Positions 17,467-26,187 of a stretch of DNA of 33,307 nt are shown in pieces. The DNA lies in contig JAFMBH010000038.1 in NCBI GenBank assembly GCA_017858735.1, positions 1-33,307 on the forward strand, given 5' to 3'. How positions within the stretch are numbered: position 1 is the stretch's first letter; each line of letters starts with the position of its first letter. The translations under genes were made by a program, and so were the position numbers. Under the pieces are notes generated by a model. The model made no database searches and was not told the DNA's origin. It saw nothing but the letters and a program-made list of their open reading frames with translations. The DNA is from Bacteroidota bacterium. GTDB taxonomy: Bacteria > Bacteroidota > Bacteroidia > Chitinophagales > Saprospiraceae.

Positions 17467-18696
17467 TCAGCTTACCTTTTTGTGTTTCAGGTGAAATAAG
17501 GTGAAAAACAGGAAAATAGCGACGCCCATTGCATTTTCAAAAGTAGCTTCAACCCAAAAAGAGGCGAAAAATGATAAATATAGAGCCAAAATAAATGGAT
17601 CCTGATAATTTTTACCGTAAAATAAGGGAATAAAAAATCCTACACAAAAAAGAATCAAACCAACTACGCCAGAACTAGCCAGAACCATAATAAACTGGTT
17701 ATGAGGCGTTAATTTCTTTTCAAATGCTGGATAATCTCTTTTATAAAGTTCATTCATCTTAATCCTGATATTCCCCGCTCCGACACCATACATAGGATTA
17801 TCTGCAAACAGTTCCATTCCTAATTTCCATGAAATGAGCCGCGAAGCATCGGACAATTGGTCCGTCGCCTCACCTTTTAAGAACATATCTACATCGTAAT
17901 ATACATATTCAATTTTCTTTTTTAAACTAGGTATTAACTTCATCCCCATAAAAGGTAAAATGATAACCCCTGCTAAAAATAACATTAATGTCGCATAAGC
18001 CCTTTTCTTAAACAAATAGGGAACACCCATTGAAACAATAATCAGATACAAAGAGAATAAACCGCTTCTAACCGCTAAAAAATGGATGAAAACAAATAGG
18101 AAAATGGATGAAACCTTGAAAAAACCGCTGATACGCGGTAGGTTTGAATGCCCTCGATGCAACCAACCCCAATAAACCGATGCACAAAAAGCAACTACCT
18201 GCAGTAGGGCATATCGAATATGATTAGCCGGTGTAGGGATGGCCTTTCCTTGTTCTAACAGAAGTTGAATATCTTGTTGATGGTTAAAATAATACACTAT
18301 AACCCCTACCGCCACTATATCTATGACTAAAATAACAGCCAACCACCAGTTTCTATACCAAATAAGAGATAAGGAAGGAAGTAAAAAGAAAGCAAAGGGT
18401 AAACCAATAAATGGCACTCTTAATCTGATCCTTTCCAGCATATAATCCCAATCAAGGGCGACAAATATACCTAACGCAACTTCTAAGAAAATGAACCCGA
18501 AAACCCAATAATCCAATGTCCGTTGGTAGGTATTCCAAAAGACCTTTTTGTCCTTTGTTTCCACAAAAAAGTAAAATAAAGCTATACCACCCAGGAGTAA
18601 CAAGGTAAAAGACTGTAAAAAGGGGGAAAAGATCATCCCTATTACATGGAAGAAAGCAATAAAACCTACAGCAAAAGGCGTATTTTTCAATATCAT
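17467..18696 (-). CDS. O-antigen ligase/polymerase-like membrane protein
   Basis: This 409-residue protein has ten or more hydrophobic segments and a large extracytoplasmic loop around residues 255-335. It carries the Wzy_C/WaaL hallmarks: an arginine in a membrane segment (AVRSGL, Arg210), DASRLISWKLGMELF (Arg286), DNPMYGVGAGN, and LTPHNQFIMVLASSGVVGL (His332). These enzymes transfer polysaccharide from an undecaprenyl carrier to lipid A core or polymerise repeat units. It is an isolated gene with no glycosyltransferase cluster nearby, so ligase and polymerase cannot be told apart. Its start is divergent from pheS across about 100 bp. Confidence 0.85.
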   Translation of the reverse strand: MILKNTPFAVGFIAFFHVIGMIFSPFLQSFTLLLLGGIALFYFFVETKDKKVFWNTYQRTLDYWVFGFIFLEVALGIFVALDWDYMLERIRLRVPFIGLPFAFFLLPSLSLIWYRNWWLAVILVIDIVAVGVIVYYFNHQQDIQLLLEQGKAIPTPANHIRYALLQVVAFCASVYWGWLHRGHSNLPRISGFFKVSSIFLFVFIHFLAVRSGLFSLYLIIVSMGVPYLFKKRAYATLMLFLAGVIILPFMGMKLIPSLKKKIEYVYYDVDMFLKGEATDQLSDASRLISWKLGMELFADNPMYGVGAGNIRIKMNELYKRDYPAFEKKLTPHNQFIMVLASSGVVGLILFCVGFFIPLFYGKNYQDPFILALYLSFFASFWVEATFENAMGVAIFLFFTLFHLKHKKVS

Positions 18697-18792
18697 AAAT
18701 TATGGGACTAAAGATATACATTTATAGGAATCCTAAAAAATACTTCCCATTTTGAAATGGAAATCCTACCTTTACATTCAATTCAAAATATT

Positions 18793-19830
18793 ATGTCTCT
18801 GAACGTATTCGATAATCTTACCGCCCTCAAGGAAGAAATAAGCTCCTGGAAACCCAACGACAGTGAGGCATTGGAAATATTCCGTATTCGATTTATCGGT
18901 ACAAAGAATATACTCAAACCTTTAATGGGAGAAATTCGTAATGTACCGAATGAGAGGAAAAAGGAATTTGGACAACTTTTGAATGAAGTAAAAGACCTGG
19001 CAGAGACGGTTTTTCAAAGCCAGAAAGAAATATTTGATGCGTCGAATGCAACGGGAAATTCGTTACATCTGGATTTAACTGCGCCGGGTGAACCCGTTGA
19101 CATAGGATCACGGCACCCTGTGTCAATTACCATGAACCGCATCATAAAAATTTTCGATAGAATGGGATTTGTGGTTGCGGAAGAGCGGGAAATTGAGGAC
19201 GACTGGCATAATTTTTCTGCCATGAATACGCCAGCAGATCACCCTGCCAGAGACATGCAGGACACCTATTATCTCAGAGATAATTCGAATATGTTGTTGA
19301 GAACGCATACCTCTTCCGTTCAGGCAAGAATAATGATGTCTCAAAAGCCTCCAATCAGAATCATTGCACCGGGTAGAGTATATAGAAACGAAACTATTTC
19401 TGCACGGTCCCATTGCCAGTTTCACCAGGTAGAAGGCTTATATATTGATAAAAAGGTATCATTTGCCGATTTAAAACAGACGCTGCTACATTTTTCCAAA
19501 GAAATGTATGGTCCTCACACAAAAATTAGACTCAGACCTTCCTATTTCCCATTTACTGAACCCAGTGCTGAAATGGATGTTTCTTGCTTTATTTGCGACA
19601 GTAAAGGATGTAATGTTTGTAAATACACGGGTTGGGTAGAGATTATGGGTTGTGGCATGGTTGACCCTCAGGTTTTAATCAACTGTGGCATTGATCCGGA
19701 AGAATATTCAGGTTTTGCTTTTGGAATGGGTATTGAGCGTCAGGCAATGATGCTATATGGTATTCAGGACATTAGATTACTTTTTGAAAATGACGTTCGA
19801 TTCTTACGTCAATTTACCTCTGCCAGATAA
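18793..19830 (+). CDS. pheS: Phenylalanyl-tRNA synthetase alpha subunit
   Basis: The protein is 345 residues from the ATG at 18793, a normal length. The frame is open up to an ATG at 18757, but a -7-like TACCTTTA (18767-18774) lies inside that extension and conserved similarity begins after it, so I prefer the later start. The N-terminal helical arm leads into the class II catalytic core: HPVSITMNRI, RTHTSSVQARIM, GRVYRNETISARSHCQFHQ (motif 2) and FAFGMGIERQAMMLYGI (motif 3). CFICDSKGCNVCKYTGWVEI is a cysteine-rich insertion known from many PheS proteins. It charges tRNA-Phe together with PheT, whose gene is not in this window. hisS follows after 9 nt. Confidence 0.96.
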   Translation: MSLNVFDNLTALKEEISSWKPNDSEALEIFRIRFIGTKNILKPLMGEIRNVPNERKKEFGQLLNEVKDLAETVFQSQKEIFDASNATGNSLHLDLTAPGEPVDIGSRHPVSITMNRIIKIFDRMGFVVAEEREIEDDWHNFSAMNTPADHPARDMQDTYYLRDNSNMLLRTHTSSVQARIMMSQKPPIRIIAPGRVYRNETISARSHCQFHQVEGLYIDKKVSFADLKQTLLHFSKEMYGPHTKIRLRPSYFPFTEPSAEMDVSCFICDSKGCNVCKYTGWVEIMGCGMVDPQVLINCGIDPEEYSGFAFGMGIERQAMMLYGIQDIRLLFENDVRFLRQFTSAR

Positions 19831-19839
19831 ATTTTTATT

Positions 19840-21135
19840 ATGAAACCGAGTATCCCAAAAGGTACGCGTGATTTTGGACCTAAAGAAGTTCAAAAGCGCC
19901 AATATCTTTTTTCCATTATAAGAGAAGTTTTTATTCGTTTTGGCTACCAACCGATAGAAACTCCTACCCTTGAAAATTTATCGACGCTCACAGGAAAGTA
20001 CGGTGAAGAAGGTGATAAACTACTTTTCAAGGTTTTGACCAATGTGAGTGGGGAGGAAAGCGGACCGGCAAAACGAGGATTGCGCTATGACCTCACGGTA
20101 CCATTTGCCCGTTTTGTGGTTATGCATCAAAATGAACTACATTTTCCGTTCAAACGATTTCAAATACAACCTGTTTGGCGCGCCGACCGCCCTCAGAAAG
20201 GAAGATACCAGGAATTTTATCAGTGTGATGCTGATATTGTTGGCTCCCCTTCTTTGATGTACGAAGCAGAATTAGCCCAAATATTTGATCTCGTTTTTGC
20301 CAGATTAGGTATTCCCGTTTGTATCGAAGTTAATAATCGGAAAATTCTTAGCGGTATTGCGGAGGTCTTTGGTATTTCCAGTCATTTTACAGCCATGACC
20401 ATGGCCATCGACAAATGGGACAAAATTGGCCCGGATGGCGTAGCTAAAGAGATGATTCAGAGAGGAATTTCAGAGGAAATTGCGGGAAAATTAATTGATG
20501 TTCTCGGTAATAACGACCTTGAATTTTATAGAAACTTACTTGAGAATAGTGAAACGGGTCAACTTGGTATTAATGAACTGGATACCTTTTGGCGCTATTT
20601 GTCCGCTTTTAATCCGACAAATAAAATCATTTTTTCTCCCCTTTTAGCCAGAGGACTTGGGTATTACACAGGTTGTATTTTTGAAGTAAAAGCAACAACG
20701 GTTGAAATGGGAAGTATTGGTGGCGGAGGAAGATATGCCAATTTAACAGAAATATTTGGCTTGCCGAATATGCCTGGCGTTGGTATTTCTTTTGGTGCGG
20801 AGAGAATATATGATGTAATGGAAACTTTACAACTGTTCCCAACCCAATTTTCAGAACGCATCAAGGTTCTTTTTGTCGCTTTTGACGAACCTTCCCATCT
20901 TTATGCCTTTAAAGCACTCGCAAAGGTTAGAGAAAACGGCATTTGTTCCGACATCTATCCCGATCCGACGAAACTGAAAAAACAAATTAAATACGCGTCC
21001 GATAATAATATTCCTTTCATCGCCATAGCGGGAGAAACGGAAATGGAAAATAATCAGTTTATGTTGAAAAATCTTGAGTCGGGTGAACAGAAAAGTTATT
21101 CACTAGACGAATTAATATCTTTCTTAAAGAATTAA
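19840..21135 (+). CDS. hisS: Histidyl-tRNA synthetase
   Basis: This 431-residue class II synthetase is of typical length. It starts with PKGTRDFGPKEVQKRQYLF, has motif 2 (FQIQPVWRADRPQKGRYQEF), the histidine-specific LARGLGYYTGCIFEV loop, and motif 3 (GGGGRYANLTEIFG ... GVGISFGAERIYDVM). The C-terminal anticodon-binding domain runs from about residue 335 to the end. It charges tRNA-His with histidine in the cytoplasm. It is probably co-transcribed with pheS, an unusual pairing of two synthetases that does not include pheT. It ends at a hairpin shared with the convergent hydrolase gene. Confidence 0.97.
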   Translation: MKPSIPKGTRDFGPKEVQKRQYLFSIIREVFIRFGYQPIETPTLENLSTLTGKYGEEGDKLLFKVLTNVSGEESGPAKRGLRYDLTVPFARFVVMHQNELHFPFKRFQIQPVWRADRPQKGRYQEFYQCDADIVGSPSLMYEAELAQIFDLVFARLGIPVCIEVNNRKILSGIAEVFGISSHFTAMTMAIDKWDKIGPDGVAKEMIQRGISEEIAGKLIDVLGNNDLEFYRNLLENSETGQLGINELDTFWRYLSAFNPTNKIIFSPLLARGLGYYTGCIFEVKATTVEMGSIGGGGRYANLTEIFGLPNMPGVGISFGAERIYDVMETLQLFPTQFSERIKVLFVAFDEPSHLYAFKALAKVRENGICSDIYPDPTKLKKQIKYASDNNIPFIAIAGETEMENNQFMLKNLESGEQKSYSLDELISFLKN

Positions 21136-21141
21136 AAAATA

Positions 21142-21174
21142 GAAGGTGTTTTAACATTATGTCAAAACACCTTC
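21142..21174 (-). terminator. Hairpin terminator between hisS and the metallo-hydrolase gene
   Basis: GAAGGTGTTTT (21142-21152) pairs perfectly with AAAACACCTTC (21164-21174) around an 11-nt loop. On the minus strand a T-rich tail (TATTTTTTAA) follows, so it suits the leftward genes best. For hisS the tail is weaker, but the hairpin may work in both directions. Confidence 0.75.
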
Positions 21175-21178
21175 CACT

Positions 21179-22072
21179 TTACATCGTTTTATACTCTGCA
21201 AATCCTGCTTTTATAGATCGCACAACACCATCTCCAGTCCATTCTTCGGCACCAGGTATGATGGTAGTTTTGGCAATTACAGCTTCCTCCGTTAAGCCAT
21301 CTTTTACCTGTTGTTTGATATAAACCCGTAATTTATCCAAATAATTTTGCATCGCTTTAATATCAGAGGCATTGATTTGAACCGGGTATTTTTCATTTGC
21401 ATGACCACAAATAAAGATAGTATCTTTATCGTAGTACTTTACAATTTTCTCAAGGGTTTCTATCCATTGATCAATGGAAGCACCTCCGGGAACATCAATA
21501 AATGGAAATCTACGGTTAAAAACCAAATCACCCACGTGAGCAATGTTTGCATTTTCAAAATACACCACAATATCCCCATTGGTATGCCCCCTGCCAAAAT
21601 AACGGCATTCGACTGACTCCTTAGCTAGTTTAAATGATGCCTTATCTATGACCACCGTGTCGGCGAGCAGATTTTTATCTAAGGCATTTTGAGCAAGCGC
21701 CGTTTTTTCTAAATTAATCCGACAATTTTCATGGGAAACCACCTTGTCAACCACATCCTTAAAAACAATATTTCCGGCCGTGTGATCCCCGTGATGATGC
21801 GTATTAATAAGTAGATTTATTTTGTTGGCATTCAATTTACGTATCTCCGCCAACATATTAGCCGCTTGTTCAGGGAACTGGGTATCAATAACCACAGACT
21901 GGTCTTTGGTCAGATAACAGCCAATGGTACCTCCTCTTTCGGTATAATAGCCAACATTCCCTCTTATCATCGTCATATTTCCGGCAAATGAAAATTGACC
22001 GATCAATGGATTTAACCAGGCAAAACCAGCGATTGCAGCGGATTGCTTTAAAAATTCTCTCCTGTTTTTCAT
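21179..22072 (-). CDS. Tat-exported metallo-beta-lactamase-fold hydrolase
   Basis: This is a 297-residue protein. The N-terminus NRREFLKQSAAIAGFAWL is a twin-arginine signal, implying export of a folded metal-loaded enzyme. The zinc site is complete: THHHGDHTAG (His92, His94, Asp96, His97), His163 in GRGHTNGD, Asp182 in HVGDLVFN, and His224 in ICGHANEK. The fold covers lactonases, glyoxalases, beta-lactamases and sulfur-metabolism hydrolases, and the sequence alone does not choose. Its ATG overlaps the stop of the aldose epimerase gene (ATGA), so it belongs with a sugar-uptake operon; a sugar lactone or ester substrate is conceivable but is inference. Confidence 0.85.
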   Translation of the reverse strand: MKNRREFLKQSAAIAGFAWLNPLIGQFSFAGNMTMIRGNVGYYTERGGTIGCYLTKDQSVVIDTQFPEQAANMLAEIRKLNANKINLLINTHHHGDHTAGNIVFKDVVDKVVSHENCRINLEKTALAQNALDKNLLADTVVIDKASFKLAKESVECRYFGRGHTNGDIVVYFENANIAHVGDLVFNRRFPFIDVPGGASIDQWIETLEKIVKYYDKDTIFICGHANEKYPVQINASDIKAMQNYLDKLRVYIKQQVKDGLTEEAVIAKTTIIPGAEEWTGDGVVRSIKAGFAEYKTM

Positions 22073-23229
22073 GGTTTTACTTTACTGACATGCAAAGAAT
22101 AAATAGTTTTACTTTGAAATGTTTCTCCTGGTTTTAACACCGTTGTAGGGAAATTTGGATGATTTGGGGAATCAGGAAAGTGTTGGGTTTCAAGACAAAA
22201 TCCATTTCTAAATGCGTATTTATTCCTTTTTTTACCTGTTAAACTACCATCCAGAAAATTTCCACAATAAAATTGCATACCAGGTTGTGTTGTTTTTACT
22301 TCCAACAGTCGACCACTTGAAGCTTCCCAAACCTGAGCGGCAATAGATAATTCATCTCCATTCTTATTTAATACAAAATTATGATCATAGCCCTTTCCTC
22401 TTATTATTTGATCAAATTCTGAATTGACCCTTTCGCCAATAAGATGCCATTCTCTAAAATCAAAAGGAGTATTGGCAACATCAGCATGATTTTCCAATGG
22501 GATTAGGGTACTATCCACCGGAGTGAACTGATTGGCAAATATTTTTAACTGATGATCTAAAATATCACCATTCCCCTCACCTTTCAGATTAAAATAGGCA
22601 TGATTTGTAAGATTGACTACGGTTGTTTTATCCGTGGTCGCTTTATAATCGATGGAAAGTTCATTTTTATCATTTAACCTGTAAGTGACTTCCACTTGTA
22701 AATTTCCTGGATAACCTTCCTCCATATCAGGGCTATTCAGCGTTAATATAACCCCAACGGCATCCTTTTCTTCCAATGATTTAGCGCTCCATAATTTTTT
22801 GTGGAATCCTAATGGGCCTCCGTGTAAAGCATTTGGAGGATTGTTAATCGCTAAAGAATAGGATTTACCTTCCAGGGTAAATTTCCCCAAAGCAATTCTA
22901 TTTGCATATCGGCCGACTAAAGATCCGAAGTAAGGATGTGTCCCCTGATAGGATGACAAATCATTAAAGCCTAAAATAACGTCATCAAAATTTCCGTCTT
23001 TATCTGGCGCTGACCACCTGGTAATGGTACCACCAAAGGTAGAGATATCAACCTCTAAACCGTTTGTATTTTTTAATGTAAAGAGTTGTGCTTCTCCCTC
23101 AGGTGTATTGCCAAAGGATGTTGAACTGACCGAAAGTTTACTCATGGTATTTTCCTTGTTTGTGTTTGACTGACATCCCCAATTCATTAAGATTGAAATG
23201 CAGCATAATGTCCAGATATATTGTTTCAT
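22069..23229 (-). CDS. galM: Aldose 1-epimerase (mutarotase), lipoprotein
   Basis: This is a 386-residue protein. The leader ends in a lipobox-like NWGC (Cys19), so the enzyme is likely anchored to a membrane outside the cytoplasm. The GalM family landmarks are present: ALHGGPLGFHKKLW (His136), LTNHAYFNLKGEG (catalytic acid His210), and CLETQHFPDSPNHPNFP (catalytic base Glu347). It interconverts alpha and beta anomers of hexoses. It lies 43 nt downstream of a sodium/sugar symporter gene, which suggests it supplies the anomer that the transporter takes up. Its stop overlaps the next gene's start. Confidence 0.93.
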   Translation of the reverse strand: MKQYIWTLCCISILMNWGCQSNTNKENTMSKLSVSSTSFGNTPEGEAQLFTLKNTNGLEVDISTFGGTITRWSAPDKDGNFDDVILGFNDLSSYQGTHPYFGSLVGRYANRIALGKFTLEGKSYSLAINNPPNALHGGPLGFHKKLWSAKSLEEKDAVGVILTLNSPDMEEGYPGNLQVEVTYRLNDKNELSIDYKATTDKTTVVNLTNHAYFNLKGEGNGDILDHQLKIFANQFTPVDSTLIPLENHADVANTPFDFREWHLIGERVNSEFDQIIRGKGYDHNFVLNKNGDELSIAAQVWEASSGRLLEVKTTQPGMQFYCGNFLDGSLTGKKRNKYAFRNGFCLETQHFPDSPNHPNFPTTVLKPGETFQSKTIYSLHVSKVKP

Positions 23230-23272
23230 TTTTGTTTTTTTAATAGTTTAAAAATGCAATGGATAATCAAAA

Positions 23273-25027
23273 TCAGCCATTAAAATATAAATAGGCCCCT
23301 AAAATAAGTGCCAGAACCAACAAAGTGGCGAAAATATCCATTTTATTATAACTGGAACGCGTTTCCAGCTCTTGTTCTTCGTTGACGGTATCCATGGTTA
23401 ATCCAGCGAAGGAAGCATAATCCGGCGCAGGTGTGGCATAACTTACCACAACCATAACTAACCCACTGACGATTAAAATAAGCAAACTATAATATTGAAA
23501 GAAAAAGTTATTAACAATCCATAAAAAAGAGCCGGAAGTGTAGGAAAAACCTTCATATAACATAACTGGCGTATCGATAGCCAGACGAAATAGTCCCATG
23601 ATGAACCCTACAATAAGAGCTGAAAGCGCCCCTTGCGCGTTCATTCTTTTATTAAAAATGCCAAAAAAGAAGACCACAAAAATGGGAGGAGCCAAATAGC
23701 CCTGAACACTTTGCAGATAATCATAAAGTCCTCTACTACCCTGAATGACAGGGATCCATAATAACCCAATAACTACCATCACTGCGGTAGCTATTTGCCC
23801 GACCCTCACTAAGGTTTTTTCAGAAGCATCCGGTTTATATTTTGAATATAAATCCATGGTAAATAAAGTGGAAGAGGCATTAAAAACCCCTGCCAGGGAA
23901 CTCATTAATGCGGCTAACAGCCCTGCAACTACCAATCCCCTAATGCCAGAAGGTAAAATATGAGCCACCAGTAAAGGAAAAGCTTGTTGGGCATTTGCTT
24001 TAACCAAGACCCCGTTTTCATCTAATAAAGCCTGACCAATAACGGGCATTTTACCACTTGCAGCCAATGCAAAACTGATAATACCAGGAATAATAAAAAT
24101 AAAAACAGGTAAAAGCTTAAGGAAAGCAGCAGCTATAGTTCCCCGCCTGGCTTCCGTTAAACTAGCGGCACCCAACATTCGTTGAACTATATATTGGTCT
24201 GTACACCAATACCATAATCCAATGATAGGAGCACAAAACAACATACTCAGCCAGGGATAGTTACTGTTAAAATACCAGGCTAAATGCGTTTCTGTTTTTA
24301 CCGGGGCCCAGGTTCCCGTCATGCCATTGGGAACCAGAGGTTTCCATAAATTAAACATCTCCGAACCAGCAATTTTTTTTAATTCTCCCCATCCACCTAA
24401 AGCATCCAGTCCATAAACCGTCACTAAAAGGGAGCCAATGATTAATATGACCGTCTGAATGGCCTCTGTATAAGCCACAGCTCTTAATCCGCCAACGATG
24501 GTGTAAAGACCGGTCAGCACAATAACGAGAATAGAACCAATCCAAAAGCTATTCAAACCCATAAAATTTACTTCAGGAAGTAAGACGCCAAAGACAATAC
24601 CTCCAGCAAAAATGCCAACGGCTACTTTTGTCAGCACATAAGCAACCAATGAGATAATGGACAGAACATATCGTGAGACAGGTGAAAAACGCTTTTCCAA
24701 AAATTCAGGCATGGTAAAAACCTTGGATCTCATATAAAATGGAGCTAATACCCATCCCAAAACCAATAGACACCAGGCATGTAATTCATAATGTGCCATA
24801 GCGACACCATCGGTAGCTCCTGATCCGGCCAACCCTACAATATGTTCAGAACCAATGTTTGAAGCAAAAATGGAAGCACCCACGATAAACCAACCTAAAT
24901 TTCGGCCGGCAAGGAAATAATCGTCAGAGGTATCTTTTTTATTTTTTATTACTAACCAGGCAATACCTATTAACAAGGTAAAATAACCCAGTATTATTAA
25001 CCAGTCTAAGGTGGAAAGTACATTCAT
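23273..25027 (-). CDS. Sodium/sugar symporter (SSS family, SGLT-like)
   Basis: This 584-residue integral membrane protein has about 14 hydrophobic segments in the LeuT-type arrangement of the SSS family. Diagnostic pieces are DDYFLAGRNLGWFIVGASIFASNIGSEH near the N-terminus, LTGLYTIVGGLRAVAYTEAIQT, and WYWCTDQYIVQRMLGA followed by SLAGVFNASSTLFTMDLY. The SGLT subgroup imports glucose, galactose or xylose with sodium. The mutarotase gene directly downstream supports a sugar substrate. The exact sugar is not determined; xylose is possible given xylA and xylB about 12 kb away. The gene is divergent from the Dabb gene over 150 bp. Confidence 0.93.
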   Translation of the reverse strand: MNVLSTLDWLIILGYFTLLIGIAWLVIKNKKDTSDDYFLAGRNLGWFIVGASIFASNIGSEHIVGLAGSGATDGVAMAHYELHAWCLLVLGWVLAPFYMRSKVFTMPEFLEKRFSPVSRYVLSIISLVAYVLTKVAVGIFAGGIVFGVLLPEVNFMGLNSFWIGSILVIVLTGLYTIVGGLRAVAYTEAIQTVILIIGSLLVTVYGLDALGGWGELKKIAGSEMFNLWKPLVPNGMTGTWAPVKTETHLAWYFNSNYPWLSMLFCAPIIGLWYWCTDQYIVQRMLGAASLTEARRGTIAAAFLKLLPVFIFIIPGIISFALAASGKMPVIGQALLDENGVLVKANAQQAFPLLVAHILPSGIRGLVVAGLLAALMSSLAGVFNASSTLFTMDLYSKYKPDASEKTLVRVGQIATAVMVVIGLLWIPVIQGSRGLYDYLQSVQGYLAPPIFVVFFFGIFNKRMNAQGALSALIVGFIMGLFRLAIDTPVMLYEGFSYTSGSFLWIVNNFFFQYYSLLILIVSGLVMVVVSYATPAPDYASFAGLTMDTVNEEQELETRSSYNKMDIFATLLVLALILGAYLYFNG

Positions 25028-25114
25028 AATTATTCATTTAGTATGTTAGCTTATTAAAGATAAAAATTTAGGCGTTTAATCCTTGAAATAAGACCTGTTT
25101 TTTTGAAGTAAGTG

Positions 25115-25152
25115 AATGAAATTTCATTTTTAAAAACAATTGTTTACTTTTG
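25115..25152 (+). promoter_or_regulatory. Promoter of the Dabb gene overlapped by two palindromes
   Basis: TTTC (25122-25125) is separated by 19 nt from TACTTTTG (25145-25152), a perfect TAnnTTTG element. The perfect 14-bp palindrome AATGAAATTTCATT (25115-25128) covers the -33 region, and the perfect 12-bp palindrome AAACAATTGTTT (25134-25145) lies between the two elements. This suggests operator sites; the region is AT-rich, so chance is not excluded. Confidence 0.5.
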
Positions 25153-25177
25153 AACGAACAACTAAAATCTATTTATC

Positions 25178-25495
25178 ATGTCACGACACCAATCTTTTAT
25201 CCACCATGTATTTTTTTGGCTTAAAAATGCCAAAAACCAGGAAGATCAGGCAAAATTAGTCGCCGGACTAGAAAAATTACGTGCCATTGCTGATATTACC
25301 GGCTTTCATATAGGTATTCCTGCCGTTACAGATCGTCCGGTCATTGACAGTTCCTACGACATATCGTTATGTATATTTTTTGATACATCGGAAGCTCAGG
25401 ATGCCTACCAGATTGACCCACTTCACTTAGCCTTTATCGATGAATGTAAACATCTCTGGGAAAGGGTCGTCGTTTATGATTCCATAGATATCTGA
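25178..25495 (+). CDS. Dabb family protein (stress-responsive alpha/beta barrel)
   Basis: This 105-residue protein matches the Dabb (dimeric alpha/beta barrel) family: FIHHVFFWLKNAKNQEDQAKLVAGLEKL, an IPAVTDRPVIDSSYDISLCIFFDTSEAQDAYQ core, and the end HLAFIDECKHLWERVVVYDSID. Members are small dimeric ferredoxin-like proteins, some induced by stress, with few known activities. It has its own promoter with two palindromes and ends directly against the convergent pdeM gene (stop codons abut). No obvious functional partner is nearby. Confidence 0.9.
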   Translation: MSRHQSFIHHVFFWLKNAKNQEDQAKLVAGLEKLRAIADITGFHIGIPAVTDRPVIDSSYDISLCIFFDTSEAQDAYQIDPLHLAFIDECKHLWERVVVYDSIDI

Positions 25496-26185
25496 TTACA
25501 CGGAAAGACCAATGGGGTAAATTTTGTCATTCATTACCCCAATCACCCGGTCTCCTTCCCTAACTTTAATAAAGCATCCTCCCGTAAACTGTCCAAAAGA
25601 AGGGAGGATGCCCTGATGTTCTGAAAAATGAAAGCAAGGCATACTTATTTGCTGCTTGCCCATTCCTACCATTTTAACTTTTGGATGAAAATGCCCACAT
25701 AGTCTGAAAAGTTTTTTTTGCTCCCCGACTAAACTATTTTCGGGTAGTTTGTCGAGAGGTTCGTGAGCGAGCAAAAATGGATGTAGTTCAAAGGTATCAC
25801 ACCTATTCAACCAATCATTTTCACTGGTATTTAGATACTTCACCAGTTTAGTATCGTGATTGCCTGTAACTAAGGTAAAATGAATGTGATTATATTTAAG
25901 ACAAAGACGTCGGAAATCGAACCATTCCTCATTAGTGGCGCTATGAAAAAGATCTCCAAGAAAATAACAATCTTTAGGCTCATAATCGATAAAAAGTGAT
26001 TCTAAAACATCGAGATTCATCGTTGCCGCCGCTGCGGGGATGGCCATGCCTGATTTTCTGAAGTGGGAAATTTTCCCCAGATGAAGATCGGCGATAAACA
26101 ATGCAGCCGTGTTTCCCCAAAAAATTACTTTTCGTGCATCTAACGTTAATTTCGTATTTGCAATAGATAAATCGAAGCTAATCAT
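25496..26185 (-). CDS. pdeM: Ligase-associated DNA-damage-response phosphoesterase
   Basis: This 229-residue calcineurin-like phosphoesterase has all metal motifs: LFIADLHLGK (Asp33, His35), FLGDLFHS (Asp78), VTGNHD (Asn109, His110), LLAHEP (His141) and LCGHFHPK (His165, His167). Sequence and size fit PdeM, which in many bacteria sits in a four-gene set with an Lhr-type helicase, an ATP-dependent DNA ligase and an exonuclease. Here it follows the helicase gene after 2 nt, but the ligase and exonuclease genes are not adjacent. Biochemically, family members are metal-dependent phosphodiesterases; the in vivo substrate is unclear. Confidence 0.9.
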   Translation of the reverse strand: MISFDLSIANTKLTLDARKVIFWGNTAALFIADLHLGKISHFRKSGMAIPAAAATMNLDVLESLFIDYEPKDCYFLGDLFHSATNEEWFDFRRLCLKYNHIHFTLVTGNHDTKLVKYLNTSENDWLNRCDTFELHPFLLAHEPLDKLPENSLVGEQKKLFRLCGHFHPKVKMVGMGKQQISMPCFHFSEHQGILPSFGQFTGGCFIKVREGDRVIGVMNDKIYPIGLSV

Positions 26186-26187
26186 TG

